Notes: generated by a model not told the origin, from the sequence alone. Shown: positions 18,787 to 31,319, counted from the stretch's first letter. The stretch is 64,000 bases of DNA from an uncultured Halomonas sp. (GCF_946887195.1 NZ_CAMPKE010000001.1:310001-374000), one strand, 5' to 3'. Translations and numbers: made by a program.

Positions 18787-19803
18787 ATGGATGCGCTATT
18801 TATACAGATACTCAATGGCCTCGATAAAGGCGGTGCCTACGCGCTGATCGCCTTGGGGCTCACGCTAGTGTTCGGCACATTAGGCGTGGTCAACTTCGCA
18901 CATGGCGCCCTATTCATGCTGGGGGCTTTCTGTGCCGTATCCGTCAATCAATTATTGACCATATCACGCCAAGTCAAGGACGAGAGCGTCACTTTCTTCG
19001 AAGCATTCAAGGACGAGCCCTACTTGATCACCTGGTTCGGGGATGCCGGCGCTTTCATTATCGATTACTCCGTTCCGATATCGCTCATCATCTCCATCCC
19101 CATCATGCTCCTGGTAGGCCTGGCGATGGAGCGCGGCCTGATCAAGCATTTCTACAAACGCACCCACGCCGAGCAGATCCTCGTCACGTTCGGTCTGGCG
19201 ATCGTCATCCAGGAGATCGTCAAAGCCAATTTCGGTGCCAACGCCATACCGCAATCGGCACCGGATATCGTATCCGGTAGCGCCAACATAAGCGCCATGC
19301 TGGGCCTGGGCGATTCGATCATTTATCCATGGTGGCGACTGATCTATTTCGTCTTTTCCGCAATTACGATCTTCTGCGTATTCGCCTTTCTCAGGTACAC
19401 CAGCTTCGGCATGGTGGTGCGGGCCGGCATGCACGACCGCGAAACGGTCGGGCTACTCGGCATCAATATACAGCGCCGATTCACCATCGTCTTCGGACTC
19501 GCCGCCGTTGTCGCAGGCATGGCCGGGGTCATGTACACACCCATACTGCCACCCAACTATCACTTGGGCATGGACTTTCTGGTGCTCTCCTTCGTCGTGG
19601 TCGTGGTCGGCGGCATGGGCTCGCTAGCTGGAGCCGTTGCCGCCGGATTCCTGCTCGGGATGCTGGAGTCCTTCGCCTCGATGACCGAAATAAAGAGCCT
19701 GATACCCGGGATCGACCAGATCATCATTTACCTCGTTGCCGTCGTCATCCTACTGGTACGTCCGCGCGGGCTGCTCGGGAAGAAAGGAGTATTCGAAGAA
19801 TGA
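18787..19803 (+). CDS. Branched-chain amino acid/urea-type ABC permease, LivH/UrtB-like
   Basis: This 338-residue inner-membrane subunit shows the LivH signature [31 protein letters not shown] start and the conserved block [21 protein letters not shown] near the C-terminus. About eight membrane helices are visible. A hydrophilic insert (residues about 60-90) is longer than in LivH. ATG 18787 is used rather than the TTG four codons upstream. The stop overlaps the LivM start by four bases (ATGA). Confidence 0.9.
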   Translation: MDALFIQILNGLDKGGAYALIALGLTLVFGTLGVVNFAHGALFMLGAFCAVSVNQLLTISRQVKDESVTFFEAFKDEPYLITWFGDAGAFIIDYSVPISLIISIPIMLLVGLAMERGLIKHFYKRTHAEQILVTFGLAIVIQEIVKANFGANAIPQSAPDIVSGSANISAMLGLGDSIIYPWWRLIYFVFSAITIFCVFAFLRYTSFGMVVRAGMHDRETVGLLGINIQRRFTIVFGLAAVVAGMAGVMYTPILPPNYHLGMDFLVLSFVVVVVGGMGSLAGAVAAGFLLGMLESFASMTEIKSLIPGIDQIIIYLVAVVILLVRPRGLLGKKGVFEE

Positions 19804-20972
19804 ACATGTCGGCTCATGCAAAAATCCAGACGACGCCAGCGAAAGATAGGATCCTGCTTATCGTCTTCGCGTTAGTCGTGCTGACGATGCCGCTATGGAC
19901 GATACCTCTCGGCGCCTCCTATCCCGCCCTGCTACAGAAATTCGCCATCTATGGGATCTTTGCCATCGGCTTCAATATCCTGTTTGGTCTGACTGGCTAT
20001 TTATCATTCGGTCACGCGGCATTTCTAGGTGTCGGCTCCTATGCGGCGGTATGGTCGTTCAAGCTATTCACCATGAATGTCATACCGGCAGTGATATTCG
20101 GCGTCATCTTTTCAGGAATGCTGGCCTATCTCGTCGGTTACATCAGCCTGCGTCGCTCGGGGATATACTTTTCGATTCTTACCCTGGCCTTCGCCCAGAT
20201 GTGTTACCGCCTTGCCTACTCCGTGTTCACGCCCATCACCAATGGCGAGACCGGTCTCCAGCTAAGCGGTGGGGACCCGCGGATCATCGATCGGCTCTTC
20301 TTCGAGGCCAGCCCCGGCCTGCCATCGCCTAGACTGTTCGGCTTCGAAATGAGCGGCTACCCAGGCTTTTATTTCTGCGCGGTGATGATGATCCTCACTT
20401 TCTTCATCGCCATGCGAATCGCCAGATCGCCTTTCGGCATGAAGCTGAAGGCTATCAGATCGAACCAGAATCGCATGAATTATATCGGCTTTCATACCCG
20501 TCCCTATACGCAAATGGCGTTCGTCATATCGGGTATGTTCGCGGGATTGGCGGGCGCCCTACTCGCCGTGACCGACCCTTTAGCGGGTGCCGAGCGCATG
20601 ACCTGGACGGCATCCGGCGAAGTCGTGTTGATGACCATCCTTGGCGGCGTTGGCACCTTGATAGGCCCGGTACTAGGTGCCGGCGCCATCAAGTATTTCG
20701 AGAATATATTCTCCGCTTTCAACGAGAATATGCTGCACAGCACCTTCGCCGCGCTTCCCGACTGGCTGGAGAATGGCCTTGTCACCATCGTTAGCCCTTT
20801 CGTCGGCGAAGGTTGGCATATGACGCTCGGCCTGCTCTTCATGGCTGTCGTGATCTTTCTCCCGGGTGGTTTCATGGAGGGGATTACGCGAACGAAGCAG
20901 TTCATCGAACGGAAAAGAAAGGGTTCCACCGATGCCAGAGCGGAGCGCGTGAAGGAGCCGAATCATGGTTAA
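19800..20972 (+). CDS. Branched-chain amino acid/urea-type ABC permease, LivM/UrtC-like
   Basis: This 390-residue membrane subunit contains the LivM signatures [23 protein letters not shown] and [16 protein letters not shown]. It starts at an ATG that overlaps the LivH stop codon as ATGA, and it overlaps LivG at its 3' end, so the subunits are probably translationally coupled. It forms the translocation pore with the LivH-like subunit. Confidence 0.9.
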   Translation: MNMSAHAKIQTTPAKDRILLIVFALVVLTMPLWTIPLGASYPALLQKFAIYGIFAIGFNILFGLTGYLSFGHAAFLGVGSYAAVWSFKLFTMNVIPAVIFGVIFSGMLAYLVGYISLRRSGIYFSILTLAFAQMCYRLAYSVFTPITNGETGLQLSGGDPRIIDRLFFEASPGLPSPRLFGFEMSGYPGFYFCAVMMILTFFIAMRIARSPFGMKLKAIRSNQNRMNYIGFHTRPYTQMAFVISGMFAGLAGALLAVTDPLAGAERMTWTASGEVVLMTILGGVGTLIGPVLGAGAIKYFENIFSAFNENMLHSTFAALPDWLENGLVTIVSPFVGEGWHMTLGLLFMAVVIFLPGGFMEGITRTKQFIERKRKGSTDARAERVKEPNHG

Positions 20973-21771
20973 CCGTTTAGAGTCGGAATACAAAGCCGAT
21001 ATCCAACCATCACAGAGAGCGGTATTCGACGTTCGCGACGTTCATAAGAGCTTTGCCGGCTTGCAGGCGTTGAGCGAGGTCAATCTTCAGGTCGGTGAGC
21101 GTACGACTCACGCTATCATCGGCCCGAACGGTGCGGGGAAATCGACCCTGCTGAATGTTTGCGTTGGACGCCTGGCACCGGATACGGGCACGGTGACGTT
21201 CAATGGCGAAACGCTGACGGGAAAGAAGCCTTATGAAATCAATCAGGCCGGTGTCGCCAGGGTGTTTCAGACGCCCGAGATTTTCTCGGATCTAAATCTG
21301 CTCGAAAACCTGATGATGCCCGCGCTATCGAAGCGCGATGGTTACTTTACCTTCAATGCTTTCCGTGCCCTCAACGCACAGAAGGATATCCTCCAGAAAT
21401 CGGAGCGTGCCTTGGAGGATGTCGGGTTGATCGATAAGCGCTTTGAACATGCGGGCAGCCTCTCGCGCGGCGATAAGCGCCGTCTCGAACTGGCCATGTG
21501 CCTGATTCAGGATCCCAAACTGCTGCTGCTGGACGAACCGACTGCCGGCATGTCACGGCATGACACTAACCGGACCATCGACCTGCTGGTAAAGATCAAG
21601 GAATCGGGAATGACGATCATCGTCATCGAGCATGACATGCACGTCGTATTCTCTCTGGCCGATCACGTTTCCGTGCTCGCCCAAGGAAAAATTATCGCAG
21701 CAGGTACACCATCCGAGGTCAAGGGCAGCCCTAAAGTCCAGGAAGCCTACTTAGGCGGAGCGGCGCAATAG
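20965..21771 (+). CDS. ABC transporter ATPase, LivG/UrtD-like
   Basis: This 268-residue ATPase has Walker [10 protein letters not shown], a modified signature [13 protein letters not shown] in place of LSGGQ, Walker [12 protein letters not shown] and switch His in [10 protein letters not shown]. LSxG followed by R/L is usual in LivG/UrtD. It powers import together with the LivF-like ATPase. It overlaps LivM by eight bases; an 84-135 bp gap precedes LivF. Confidence 0.9.
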   Translation: MVNRLESEYKADIQPSQRAVFDVRDVHKSFAGLQALSEVNLQVGERTTHAIIGPNGAGKSTLLNVCVGRLAPDTGTVTFNGETLTGKKPYEINQAGVARVFQTPEIFSDLNLLENLMMPALSKRDGYFTFNAFRALNAQKDILQKSERALEDVGLIDKRFEHAGSLSRGDKRRLELAMCLIQDPKLLLLDEPTAGMSRHDTNRTIDLLVKIKESGMTIIVIEHDMHVVFSLADHVSVLAQGKIIAAGTPSEVKGSPKVQEAYLGGAAQ

Positions 21772-21906
21772 CGTAATCGCGATGAATCGAGTTACGCATC
21801 AGAGTTGCCTATGCCATAACTTTTCCCTCTCTGGGACGCTTAGAGCCAGTTTATTATGCATATTGAATCGGCACATTCGAAAGGCGGCGCGACACCGGAC
21901 ACCAAC

Positions 21907-22620
21907 ATGAGCGAGCACGCTTATTTCAGCGTCAGGGACATTCATGCCTATTACGGCGAATCCTATATCGTGCAAGGGGTTTCCTTCGAGGTCGCCGAGC
22001 AAGAGATCATCGCTCTACTCGGGCGCAATGGCGCGGGAAAGACCTCTACATTGCGCACACTCGCGAGGATGGACGCCCCATCCCTGAAGCAGGGGGAAAT
22101 CTACCTTCAAGGCCAGGCAATGCATGGCTTGAAGTCCTACCAGGCGGCACAGGCCGGTATTCAGCTCGTGCCCGAGGATCGCAGTATCATTCCTGGCTTG
22201 ACGGTGGAGGAAAATCTCGCGCTGGCGCAAATTGAGAAGCCTCTCGGCTGGCCTCTCGAGCAGATCTACGAGCATTTCCCAAGGCTGGCGGAGCGACGCA
22301 AGCAGGAGGGCGTTACGCTATCGGGAGGCGAACAACAGATGCTGGCGGTGGCGAGAGCCCTGGCTCGGGATATCAAATTGCTTCTCCTCGATGAGCCGTA
22401 CGAGGGACTGGCACCGGTCATCGTTCAGGAAATCGAGCGTATCCTGCTACAGGTGAAGGAACTTGGCATTACCACGATTATCGTCGAGCAGAATGCCATT
22501 GCGGCACTCAAGCTCGCGAACCGTGCGATCATTCTCGACATGGGCCAGGTCGTTTTCGATGGCACCGCCCAGGAGGTTCTCGATAACAGCCAATTGAGAG
22601 AGGAATACCTGGCCGTGTAG
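21907..22620 (+). CDS. ABC transporter ATPase, LivF/UrtE-like
   Basis: This ATPase of about 237 residues has Walker A GRNGAGKTST, signature LSGGEQQMLAVARAL and Walker B LLLLDEPYEGLAP, the LivF/UrtE pattern. The start is uncertain: ATG 21907 (MSEHAYFSVRDIHAYYG) fits the family, but an in-frame ATG at 21856 would add 17 residues, and neither has a strong ribosome binding site. A shared terminator follows. Confidence 0.87.
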   Translation: MSEHAYFSVRDIHAYYGESYIVQGVSFEVAEQEIIALLGRNGAGKTSTLRTLARMDAPSLKQGEIYLQGQAMHGLKSYQAAQAGIQLVPEDRSIIPGLTVEENLALAQIEKPLGWPLEQIYEHFPRLAERRKQEGVTLSGGEQQMLAVARALARDIKLLLLDEPYEGLAPVIVQEIERILLQVKELGITTIIVEQNAIAALKLANRAIILDMGQVVFDGTAQEVLDNSQLREEYLAV

Positions 22621-22635
22621 TAATGCGTTGTCCTT

Positions 22636-22669
22636 CGATAAAAACCACCTCGAAAGGTGGCTTTTATCG
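22636..22669. terminator. Bidirectional intrinsic terminator
   Basis: CGATAAAAACCACCT pairs with AGGTGGCTTTTATCG around a CGAA tetraloop, with one mismatch. It sits between the convergent LivF-like and ihfA genes and has A and T tracts on both sides of the GC core. Confidence 0.82.
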
Positions 22670-22686
22670 ATGTTTGACGGCGCGAA

Positions 22687-22992
22687 TCAAAGCGATGCCT
22701 GGTCCGCGAACTCCTCGACCTGAGCCTTGAGCTTCTGACCGGGTCGAAAGGTGACGACGCGCCGGGCGGAAATGGGAATCTCCTCGCCCGTCTTCGGATT
22801 GCGCCCTGGGCGCTCACGCTTGTCCCGCAGGTCGAAGTTGCCGAAACCGGACAGCTTGACCTGCTCATTTTCACGTAGGCAGCCGCGTATTTCTTCGAAG
22901 AAGGCCTCCACCATGGATTTGGCTTCACGCTTGGAGAAGCCAAGTTCCGCATGTAGATGTTCGGCCAGCTCCGCTTTGGTCAACGCACCCAT
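22687..22992 (-). CDS. ihfA: Integration host factor alpha subunit
   Basis: This 101-residue nucleoid protein binds and bends DNA as a heterodimer with IHF-beta. The conserved core [20 protein letters not shown] followed by PKTGEEIPI is characteristic of IhfA. The ATG at 22992 is preceded by GAGGAAG. It is the last gene of the thrS-pheT cluster, 29 bases after pheT, as in E. coli. Confidence 0.95.
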   Translation of the reverse strand: MGALTKAELAEHLHAELGFSKREAKSMVEAFFEEIRGCLRENEQVKLSGFGNFDLRDKRERPGRNPKTGEEIPISARRVVTFRPGQKLKAQVEEFADQASL

Positions 22993-23021
22993 TGTCACTT
23001 CCTCGTGCTGGATGTCGACAT

Positions 23022-25406
23022 TCAGCCGCGCAACTCGGCATCGAAACGTTGCCTGGATTCAGCGACGATCGCATCGACTAACTGGTTGATTTCCTCGTCA
23101 TTGAGCGTGCGCGATGGATGCTGCCAGGTCAAGCCCAAGGCAAGACTCTTATGCCCTTCGGCCACACCGGGCCCCTGATAGACATCGAACAGACGCAGAT
23201 CGGTCAGCCATTCGCCGGCCTGCTCGCCCATGGTGTCGAGCAGTGCCTGCACCGGCACATTCTCGGCGACGACCAGCGCCAGGTCGCGACGCACCTCGGG
23301 ATAACGCGACAACGGCATGAAGCTCGGCAGACTTCCCTGCAGCAAGGCATCGAGCCGAACTTCGAAAACGAAAACATCGACCTTGATACCCAGCTCGGCA
23401 CGAACGCCGGGATGCAGCGCTCCGATCCAACCCACCGCCTCGTCTCGATAACGTAACCGTGCGGATTGTCCCGGATGTAGCGCTGGATGCTCGGCTGGCT
23501 CGAAACGCCAGGCATCGGCGCTTCCACCCATCGCCAGCAGGCTCTCCAGATCGCCCTTCAGGTCGAAGAAATCGACCGCGTCGCGGCGTGCCGCCCAGCC
23601 CTCGGGATCACGCGGCCCGCAGACCAGGCCTCCCAGCATGCCAATCTGCTCCAGCGTATCGAGCTCGCCGCGAAATACCAGGCCGGTTTCGAATAACCTC
23701 ACCCGAGTCTGTTGACGGTTCAGGTTATGCAACAACGCCTTGACCAAACCGGGAAAAAGGCTCGCTCGCATTATCGCCATGTCGCTCGAAATCGGATTGG
23801 CCAGACGAGGAGCGGCAACGCCAGGTGCTAGCAATTCCTGCAATTCGGGGGCGACGAAGCTGTAGCTGATCGCTTCCTGGTAGCCGCGCGCCACCATTTG
23901 GCGCCGCAGGCGCGACTGCGGATGCTGGCTCTCGCCATCCCCGCGTAGCGCCAGCCTAGCCGCAGGGCGCCGCGTGGGCAGGCGATTGTAGCCATGAATG
24001 CGAGCCAACTCCTCGATCAGATCCTCCTCGATGGCGATATCGAAACGCCAACTGGGCACCGTGACCTGCCATGTCGTCTCACTATCGATTACGACGCGCA
24101 TACCCAGGCGCTCGAGGATATCGACGATGTCATCGCCCGGCAGCGCCAGGTTCAAACATTGCTCGATATGCGCGGCGCGCAGACGAATCCGGCGCTCGAC
24201 CGGCAGATGATCCGGGCTCGCCGTTTCGCTCAGCGGCCCCGGCTCGCCCCCGGTGATGTCGAGCAGCAGCGCCGTGGCACGCTCGATTGCCTGGCTTGCC
24301 AACGCCGGGTCGACACCGCGCTCGAAGCGATGCGAGGCATCGGTATGCAGCCCATAGGAGCGCGCCTGCCCGGCCACTGCCAGCGGCGTGAAAAAGGCCG
24401 CTTCGAGAAAGATATCGCGCGTCGCCGCGCCGACACCTGAGTATTCGCCGCCCATGACACCGGCGATCGCCAATGCTCGCTTGGCATCGGCGATGACCAG
24501 CGTATCCGGACGCAGCGCGACCTCCTGGCCATCGAGCAGCGTCAAGCGCTCGTTTTCTGCGGCCAGACGAACCTCGATGCCCTCGTGCAGATTGGCCAGA
24601 TCGAAGGCATGCATCGGCTGGCCCAGCTCGAGCATGACGTAATTGGTGACATCGACGACCGGATCGATGGTTCGCACGCCGCTGCGCCGCAGACGCTCGG
24701 CCATCCATAACGGCGTCGCCGCACTGACATCGACATTGCGGATCACTCGACCAACGTAGCGCGGGCAGCGCTCGGGCGCGGTAATACGCACCGGGAAGGT
24801 ATCATCGTGTACCGGCGCCTGCGCGGTTATCAAAGGCTCATTCAATGCCAGTCGATTGAGCACACCGACTTCACGCGCCAACCCCTTGAGGCTCAGGCAA
24901 TCGCCACGATTGGGCGTCAGATCGACCTCGATGGTACTGTCATCGAGTCTCATCCAGGCGCGAAAGTCCTCGCCGATCGGTGCATCGAGCGGCAATTCGA
25001 GGATCCCCGGCGAGGTTTCTTCTTCGAGACCCAACTCCGAGGCGGAGCAGATCATGCCCCGCGACTCGGCGCCCCGCAGCCTGGCCTTCTTGATCGTGAA
25101 ATCGCCCGGCAATACGGCACCGACACGGGCAAAAGGCACCCGCTGCCCCACAGCGACATTCGGCGCGCCACAAACCACCTGCACAGGCTCGCCGGAACCG
25201 TCATCGACATGGCAGACGTTGAGCTTGTCGGCATCCGGGTGCTGCGCTTTGCCGACCACCTCGGCGACCACCACACCGCTAAACGCAGCGGCGACGCTAT
25301 CGAGGCCGTCGACCTCCAGTCCAGCCATGGTGATCTGTTCGGCCAGCGCCTCGCTGGAAAGTGCCGGCGATACCCATTCACGCAGCCACTGTTCGGAAAA
25401 TTTCAT
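23022..25406 (-). CDS. pheT: Phenylalanyl-tRNA synthetase beta subunit
   Basis: This 794-residue subunit has the usual order: N-terminal tRNA-binding (EMAP-like) domain from about residue 40 to 150 ([16 protein letters not shown]), B3/B4 editing domain with the region around 210-390, B5 domain, catalytic-like core and C-terminal FDX-ACB anticodon domain ([14 protein letters not shown]). Length matches E. coli PheT (795 aa). It starts [12 protein letters not shown]. It lies 26 bases downstream of pheS and makes the alpha2-beta2 enzyme. Confidence 0.97.
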   Translation of the reverse strand: MKFSEQWLREWVSPALSSEALAEQITMAGLEVDGLDSVAAAFSGVVVAEVVGKAQHPDADKLNVCHVDDGSGEPVQVVCGAPNVAVGQRVPFARVGAVLPGDFTIKKARLRGAESRGMICSASELGLEEETSPGILELPLDAPIGEDFRAWMRLDDSTIEVDLTPNRGDCLSLKGLAREVGVLNRLALNEPLITAQAPVHDDTFPVRITAPERCPRYVGRVIRNVDVSAATPLWMAERLRRSGVRTIDPVVDVTNYVMLELGQPMHAFDLANLHEGIEVRLAAENERLTLLDGQEVALRPDTLVIADAKRALAIAGVMGGEYSGVGAATRDIFLEAAFFTPLAVAGQARSYGLHTDASHRFERGVDPALASQAIERATALLLDITGGEPGPLSETASPDHLPVERRIRLRAAHIEQCLNLALPGDDIVDILERLGMRVVIDSETTWQVTVPSWRFDIAIEEDLIEELARIHGYNRLPTRRPAARLALRGDGESQHPQSRLRRQMVARGYQEAISYSFVAPELQELLAPGVAAPRLANPISSDMAIMRASLFPGLVKALLHNLNRQQTRVRLFETGLVFRGELDTLEQIGMLGGLVCGPRDPEGWAARRDAVDFFDLKGDLESLLAMGGSADAWRFEPAEHPALHPGQSARLRYRDEAVGWIGALHPGVRAELGIKVDVFVFEVRLDALLQGSLPSFMPLSRYPEVRRDLALVVAENVPVQALLDTMGEQAGEWLTDLRLFDVYQGPGVAEGHKSLALGLTWQHPSRTLNDEEINQLVDAIVAESRQRFDAELRG

Positions 25407-25432
25407 CGTGCGTTCCTATCCTCTCGCAGTGG

Positions 25433-26455
<1,023 letters not shown>

Positions 26456-26511
26456 TTACTCCGTTTTCGTGTCATGGGCCGCGTTGCGAGCAATCAAAAA
26501 CTACGCGATCC

Positions 26512-26545
26512 AAAAAAACAGGGGAAGAGCGGCTGCTCTTCCCCT
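26512..26545 (-). terminator. Terminator or attenuator between rplT and pheS
   Basis: On the minus strand AGGGGAAGAGC pairs with GCTCTTCCCCT around an AGCC loop, then G and seven T. It sits about 60 bases before the pheS start. In E. coli a Phe-rich leader (pheM) controls such a terminator. Here the only obvious leader frame (26597 to 26553, MVTMPAMAAYRTPL) has no Phe codon. Confidence 0.85.
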
Positions 26546-26600
26546 GCGACGTTCACAATGGCGTTCGATACGCGGCCATGGCCGGCATCGTGACCATCAC

Positions 26601-26954
26601 TTACTGGGCAGCCTTGGCCTTCTCGACGATAGCGGCAAAGGTGGCCTTTTCGTGAACGGCGAGATCGGCCAGCACCTTGCGGTCGATCTCGATACCCGCC
26701 TGCTTGAGGCCGGCGATGAAGCGGCTATAGGACAGACCGTTCTGACGAGCCGCGGCATTGATACGCGCGATCCACAGAGCACGGAACTGACGCTTGCGCT
26801 GGCGACGGTCGCGGTAGGCATACTGCCCCGCCTTGATGACCGCCTGCTTGGCAACGCGGAACACACGAGACCGGGCACCGTAGTAACCCTTGGCCTGCTT
26901 CATGATCTTCTTGTGACGACGACGTGCGACGACACCACGCTTGACACGAGTCAT
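26601..26954 (-). CDS. rplT: 50S ribosomal protein L20
   Basis: This 117-residue protein of the large subunit begins [17 protein letters not shown] and ends in the conserved AIVEKAKA region, the standard L20 length. L20 also represses its own operon in E. coli. It follows rpmI by 39 bases. Confidence 0.97.
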   Translation of the reverse strand: MTRVKRGVVARRRHKKIMKQAKGYYGARSRVFRVAKQAVIKAGQYAYRDRRQRKRQFRALWIARINAAARQNGLSYSRFIAGLKQAGIEIDRKVLADLAVHEKATFAAIVEKAKAAQ

Positions 26955-26993
26955 AGCTCTCTCCTGACGTTAAACGAATTCGACCAAAGCGGG

Positions 26994-27188
26994 TTACAGA
27001 TTGGGCAGCATGCGCTGGATCAGTGCCTTGTCGGCATCGTGAATCAGCTTGGTGCCGCGCAGCTGACGCTTACGCTTGGTGGACTTCTTGGTCAGGATGT
27101 GGCTGCGAAAAGACTGCTTGTGCTTGAAGCCATTGGCGGTCTTCTTGAAGCGCTTGGCCGCGCCACTGTTGCTCTTGATCTTCGGCAT
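26994..27188 (-). CDS. rpmI: 50S ribosomal protein L35
   Basis: This 64-residue basic protein begins [20 protein letters not shown], the L35 signature, and has the normal length. It sits between infC and rplT in the conserved order. Confidence 0.97.
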   Translation of the reverse strand: MPKIKSNSGAAKRFKKTANGFKHKQSFRSHILTKKSTKRKRQLRGTKLIHDADKALIQRMLPNL

Positions 27189-27281
27189 GAGGGAAATACT
27201 CCGCTCGGGTTTTTTAGAAAATCCGTGGCCGAGAGCCGTTACGACACTGTCGTCACGACCCTCCGTTGACTTGCCGTCGGA

Positions 27282-27821
27282 TCACTTCTTCTTGGGGGCA
27301 AGAATCATCACCATCTGGCGCCCTTCCATCTTTGGAAAGGACTCCACCGCCGCGAGCTCCTCGAGGTCCGCGGCGACGCGCTCCATCAGCTTGCGGCCGA
27401 TGTCCTGATGCGCCATCTCGCGGCCACGAAAACGCAGCGTGACCTTGCCCTTGTCGCCACCTTCGAGGAAGCGAATCAGGTTACGTAGCTTGACCTGATA
27501 ATCGCCCTCGTCGGTGCCAGGCCGGAATTTGACTTCCTTGACCTGAATCTGCTTGGTTTTCTTCTTCTGAGCCGCTTTCTGCTTCTTCTGCTCGAAGACG
27601 AATTTGCCGTAGTCCATGATCTTGCAGACTATCGGATCGGCATTGGAAATCTGCACGAGATCCATATCAGCGGCTTCGGCCTGCTCGAGGGCCTCACGGG
27701 TAGGGACGATGCCCAGCTGTTCACCGTCGGCGCCGATAAGGCGAACTTCATCTTCGCTGATACGCTCGTTCATTGGGGGGCGCTTGTCTTGGGGGCGCCC
27801 GCGCTGAGTATTCCGCTTGAT
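27282..27821 (-). CDS. infC: Translation initiation factor IF-3 (rare ATC start)
   Basis: This 179-residue factor binds the 30S subunit and checks start-codon choice. It carries IF-3 N and C domains ([62 protein letters not shown]). I place the start at an ATC codon (27821-27819), giving [11 protein letters not shown]. It lies eight bases after GGAG, yields a length close to E. coli IF-3 (180 aa), and fits the non-AUG starts that infC uses for autoregulation. The nearest upstream ATG (27890) would overlap thrS and add 23 unrelated residues; an internal ATG ([10 protein letters not shown]) would cut the N-terminus. Confidence 0.9.
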   Translation of the reverse strand: MKRNTQRGRPQDKRPPMNERISEDEVRLIGADGEQLGIVPTREALEQAEAADMDLVQISNADPIVCKIMDYGKFVFEQKKQKAAQKKKTKQIQVKEVKFRPGTDEGDYQVKLRNLIRFLEGGDKGKVTLRFRGREMAHQDIGRKLMERVAADLEELAAVESFPKMEGRQMVMILAPKKK

Positions 27822-27852
27822 CGTTAACTCTCCGTTCTGATTGACGTAGACG

Positions 27853-29751
27853 TCAGGCCCGTTCGACATCGAGGCGGGCAATGAGGGCATCGACCGTCAT
27901 CGTGCCCAGATCCTCGCCACTACGCGTACGAACGGCCACTGAATCGGATTCGATTTCCTTGTCCCCCACGACCAACAGGTAAGGGACCTTCTGCAACGTA
28001 TGTTCACGGATTTTAAAGCCGATCTTCTCATTCCTCAAGTCCGCCTTGACGCGCAGCCCCGTTTTCTGCAAGCGCCGCTCGAGTTCGAGCGCGTAATCGC
28101 GCTGTGCATCGGTAATGGTCAGCACCACGGCCTGCTGCGGCGCCAGCCATAGCGGCAGCGCCCCGGCGTAATGCTCGATCAGGATGCCCAGAAAGCGCTC
28201 GAAGGAGCCGAGAATCGCCCGGTGCAGCATGACCGGTGTCTTGCGGGTGCCGTCTTCATCGACGAACTGGGCACCCAGGCGACCCGGCAGATTGAAATCG
28301 AGCTGTAGCGTACCACATTGCCAGACACGATTGAGGCAGTCGCGTAGCGAGAATTCGATCTTGGGTCCATAAAAAGCGCCCTCGCCGGGCAGAAGTTCCC
28401 AATCGAGGCCCGAGGCATCGAGCGCTTCGGCCAGCCCTTTCTCGGCACGCTCCCAGTTCTCGGGATCGCCGACATAGGAGTCAGGGCGTGTGGAGAGCTT
28501 GAGTTCGACATCCTCGAAACCAAGATCCTTGTAGACCTGCAGCGTCAGGGCGATGAACGCCTCGGCCTCGGACTGGATCTGCCCTTCGGTGCAAAAGATA
28601 TGCGCGTCGTCCTGGGTGAAGCCACGCACGCGCATCAGGCCATGCAGTGAGCCGGAAGGTTCGTTGCGATGGCAACTGCCGAACTCGGCGAGGCGCAGCG
28701 GCAAGTCGCGGTAACTCTTGAGCCCCTGGTTGAAGACCTGGACGTGGCAAGGACAATTCATCGGCTTGATGGCGTACTCGCGCTTTTCCGATTCGGTGGT
28801 GAACATCAGCTCGGAATAGTGTCCCCAGTGCCCGGATTTCTTCCACAGCGACAGATCGACCACCTGTGGCGTCCGGATCTCCTGATAGCCATGCTCGCGC
28901 TGCACACGACGCATGTACTGCTCCAACGCCTGGTAGACGGTCCAGCCGTTGGGGTGCCAGAACACCATGCCCGGCGCCTCTTCCTGTAGATGAAAGAGGT
29001 CCATTTTCTTGGCCAGCTTGCGATGGTCGCGCTTTTCGGCCTCTTCGAGGCGCTCCAGGTAAGCCTTGAGCTGCTTCTTGTCGGGCCAGGCCGTGCCGTA
29101 GATGCGCGTCAGCATCGGCTTGCTGGCATCGCCACGCCAATAGGCGCCGGCCAGCTTGGTCAGCTTGAACGCTTTCAGGTGACGTGTGTTGGGCACATGC
29201 GGCCCACGACACATGTCGGTGTATTCCTGGTGGTGGTAAAGACGCAGCGTCTCGCCCTCGGGAATACCGCGAATGATCTCCTGCTTGTAGGGCTCGTCGC
29301 GATGCAGGAAAGTCAGCATCGCCTTGTCCCGATCGACGTATTCGCGGACCACATCGTAACTCGCGTCGATGAGCTGCTTCATGCGTCCTTCGATCGCCTC
29401 GAGATCCTCCGGCGTCGCCGAACGTCCAAAATCGATATCGTAATAGAAGCCATCGTCGATCACCGGGCCGATCGCCATCTTGGCATCCGGGTAGAGCTGC
29501 TTGACCGCATGGCCGATCAGGTGGGCGCAGGAGTGGCGGATGACTTCCAGCCCCTCGTCGTCGCGCGCCGTCAATATGGCGACATCGGCATCATGATCGA
29601 TGATATCGGCGGCATCGACCGTCACACCGCCGATCTTGCCGGCCACACAGGCCTTGGCCAGGCCGGGACCGATCGATTCGGCCAGTTGCATCACGCTGAG
29701 GGGAGAGTCGAAGGTTCTTTGACTGCCGTCGGGCAGAGTCACGATGGGCAT
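27853..29751 (-). CDS. thrS: Threonyl-tRNA synthetase
   Basis: This 632-residue class II synthetase has the N-terminal TGS domain (residues 1-61), the editing domain with [17 protein letters not shown], the catalytic core ([26 protein letters not shown]) and the C-terminal anticodon domain. AAGGA precedes the ATG. It is the first gene of the thrS-infC-rpmI-rplT-pheST-ihfA cluster. Confidence 0.97.
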   Translation of the reverse strand: MPIVTLPDGSQRTFDSPLSVMQLAESIGPGLAKACVAGKIGGVTVDAADIIDHDADVAILTARDDEGLEVIRHSCAHLIGHAVKQLYPDAKMAIGPVIDDGFYYDIDFGRSATPEDLEAIEGRMKQLIDASYDVVREYVDRDKAMLTFLHRDEPYKQEIIRGIPEGETLRLYHHQEYTDMCRGPHVPNTRHLKAFKLTKLAGAYWRGDASKPMLTRIYGTAWPDKKQLKAYLERLEEAEKRDHRKLAKKMDLFHLQEEAPGMVFWHPNGWTVYQALEQYMRRVQREHGYQEIRTPQVVDLSLWKKSGHWGHYSELMFTTESEKREYAIKPMNCPCHVQVFNQGLKSYRDLPLRLAEFGSCHRNEPSGSLHGLMRVRGFTQDDAHIFCTEGQIQSEAEAFIALTLQVYKDLGFEDVELKLSTRPDSYVGDPENWERAEKGLAEALDASGLDWELLPGEGAFYGPKIEFSLRDCLNRVWQCGTLQLDFNLPGRLGAQFVDEDGTRKTPVMLHRAILGSFERFLGILIEHYAGALPLWLAPQQAVVLTITDAQRDYALELERRLQKTGLRVKADLRNEKIGFKIREHTLQKVPYLLVVGDKEIESDSVAVRTRSGEDLGTMTVDALIARLDVERA

Positions 29752-29980
29752 GAAAGCGTCCTTGAGCGCAGTGGTGATCCATACCAGGGATCACATGTCG
29801 CGGGAGTAGTGGTTTACATCGAAAAAACTCGCACCCATCTCGCCTGGCCATCACGCAACGACACATGCGCCAGCATGCTGCGTGAGACGGTGTCAGGCGG
29901 CGATGAAGTGCAAAATGCGAACAGTAGCAGGCGTTTAGTGTCGTCGTCCACCCCGAGCGAGTAGTAACGACGCGGATATG

Positions 29981-30004
29981 AAAAGGGGCGCCCGAAGGCG
30001 CCCC
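29981..30004 (-). terminator. Intrinsic terminator of the OmpA-like gene
   Basis: GGGGCGCC pairs with GGCGCCCC around a stable UUCG tetraloop (on the minus strand), followed by TTTTCAT. It lies 40 bases after the OmpA-like stop codon. The remaining 29752-29980 stretch must hold the thrS promoter; I see no gene in it. Confidence 0.82.
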
Positions 30005-30046
30005 AATCAACTACCGATCGAACCGGTAATGGCAAAGGCTTATGCC

Positions 30047-30928
30047 TTATTGCTGCTCACCGAGTTCGACGCGACGGTTCTGAGCACGACCTGCGGCCGT
30101 TTCGTTGGTCGCGATGGGCTGCTCTTCACCGTAACCGATCGCACGCATGCGGCTGGGGCTGACGCCCTGAGAGGCCAAGTATTCCTTGACCGATTCGGCG
30201 CGACGCTGCGACAGATCCAGGTTATAGGCTTCACTACCGATGGAATCGGTGTGGCCTTCGAGACGCACGCTGACGTTTTCGTTGGCGGACAGCTTCTCGG
30301 CAACACCGTCGAGAACCCGCTCGGCATCGGAAGTCAGCGTAGCGGAATCGAACTCGAAGTGAACGTCACGCAGTACGACGTCGGCTTCGCAGCCAAGCGC
30401 GTTGACTTCGGCACCGGCAGGCGTGTTGGGGCACTGGTCCATGTAATCCGGAACGCCATCGCCATCGGAATCCAGCGGGCAGCCAGACGCATTCACTTCA
30501 ACGCCAGCCGGGGTTCCGGGGCATTCGTCCATGTAGTCGGGCACGCCGTCACCGTCGGTGTCCAGCGGGCAGCCGCTAGCGTCGACAGCGACACCGGCCG
30601 GTGTGTTCGGACACTGGTCACGCTCGTCCGGCACGCCATCGCCATCGCTATCGTTCATCGACGGGCCGTAGTCGGCGCACATCAGAGCACCGGCAGTCGC
30701 GCCAGCGACACCACCAATCGCTGCTCCATCATCCTCGTCCGATTCACCGCTGGTCGCATAACCGATGCCACCACCAATCAGACCACCAGCCAGACCGCAG
30801 ACGAACGGTGACTGATACCATGCATCCTGGTCGTTGCTGCCCATTGACTGGGAGCCGGAGCTGGCACAGCCCGACAGACCCATCACAAAAGCGGAACCAA
30901 GCAGTAAGCCAGTCGTTGATTTCTTCAT
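30047..30928 (-). CDS. OmpA-family lipoprotein with thrombospondin type 3 repeats
   Basis: This 293-residue outer-membrane protein has a lipoprotein signal (lipobox LSGC, Cys21), a glycine-zipper-like stretch (GLAGGLIGGGIGYATSG), three calcium-binding TSP3-like repeats of about 31 residues (DSDGDGVPDERDQCPNTPAG and kin, each with a Cys pair), and a C-terminal OmpA peptidoglycan-binding domain (EGHTDSIGSEAYNLDLSQRR). It is a linker between outer membrane and wall, not a barrel porin. The Asp-rich repeats suggest calcium dependence. It has its own terminator. Confidence 0.9.
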   Translation of the reverse strand: MKKSTTGLLLGSAFVMGLSGCASSGSQSMGSNDQDAWYQSPFVCGLAGGLIGGGIGYATSGESDEDDGAAIGGVAGATAGALMCADYGPSMNDSDGDGVPDERDQCPNTPAGVAVDASGCPLDTDGDGVPDYMDECPGTPAGVEVNASGCPLDSDGDGVPDYMDQCPNTPAGAEVNALGCEADVVLRDVHFEFDSATLTSDAERVLDGVAEKLSANENVSVRLEGHTDSIGSEAYNLDLSQRRAESVKEYLASQGVSPSRMRAIGYGEEQPIATNETAAGRAQNRRVELGEQQ

Positions 30929-31319
30929 GTAAGACTCCTTCTTAACACAGCGCTAGTCGTAACGTGTCGTTACTCAGCGAGCCCGGCAAAATATCAGGCC
31001 CAAACAGGAAGAGAGTGGTTTGAACACTCATCCTTTCCTCGGAAAAGAAAGCACATTTATGCTCATTCGGCTAGTGCTTTCCCATACATCATTGCAATTT
31101 GTATCACCGATGTATGCCTTGCATCACAGCAGCCATCATCATGACTGATCAGCGAAAATGCTGCAAACAGGGAATTCCGGTAACAGTTCTGTATAACAAG
31201 GAAATGCCTCCCCTAACCGTGATGGTCCATCGCTTAGCGCCCGGTAAAGATCCATTTCAGACGGTAACGGGGCCGCAGGCAATGCCCTGAATAGCGAGCG
31301 CTACGGCAAATGAGAAGAA
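30929..31319. other. Intergenic region with nothing recognisable
   Basis: This 391-bp stretch is more AT-rich than its flanks. It must carry the OmpA-like promoter on the minus strand. A 63-codon plus-strand frame (31099-31290) has no ribosome binding site or familiar sequence, and I do not call it. Confidence 0.5.

Noticed and set aside
28990..29964. A 324-codon plus-strand frame over thrS
   Set aside because: It is antisense to threonyl-tRNA synthetase and has no familiar sequence.
31099..31290. Small plus-strand frame of 63 codons
   Set aside because: No ribosome binding site, no known sequence, Met/Cys-rich random-looking composition.
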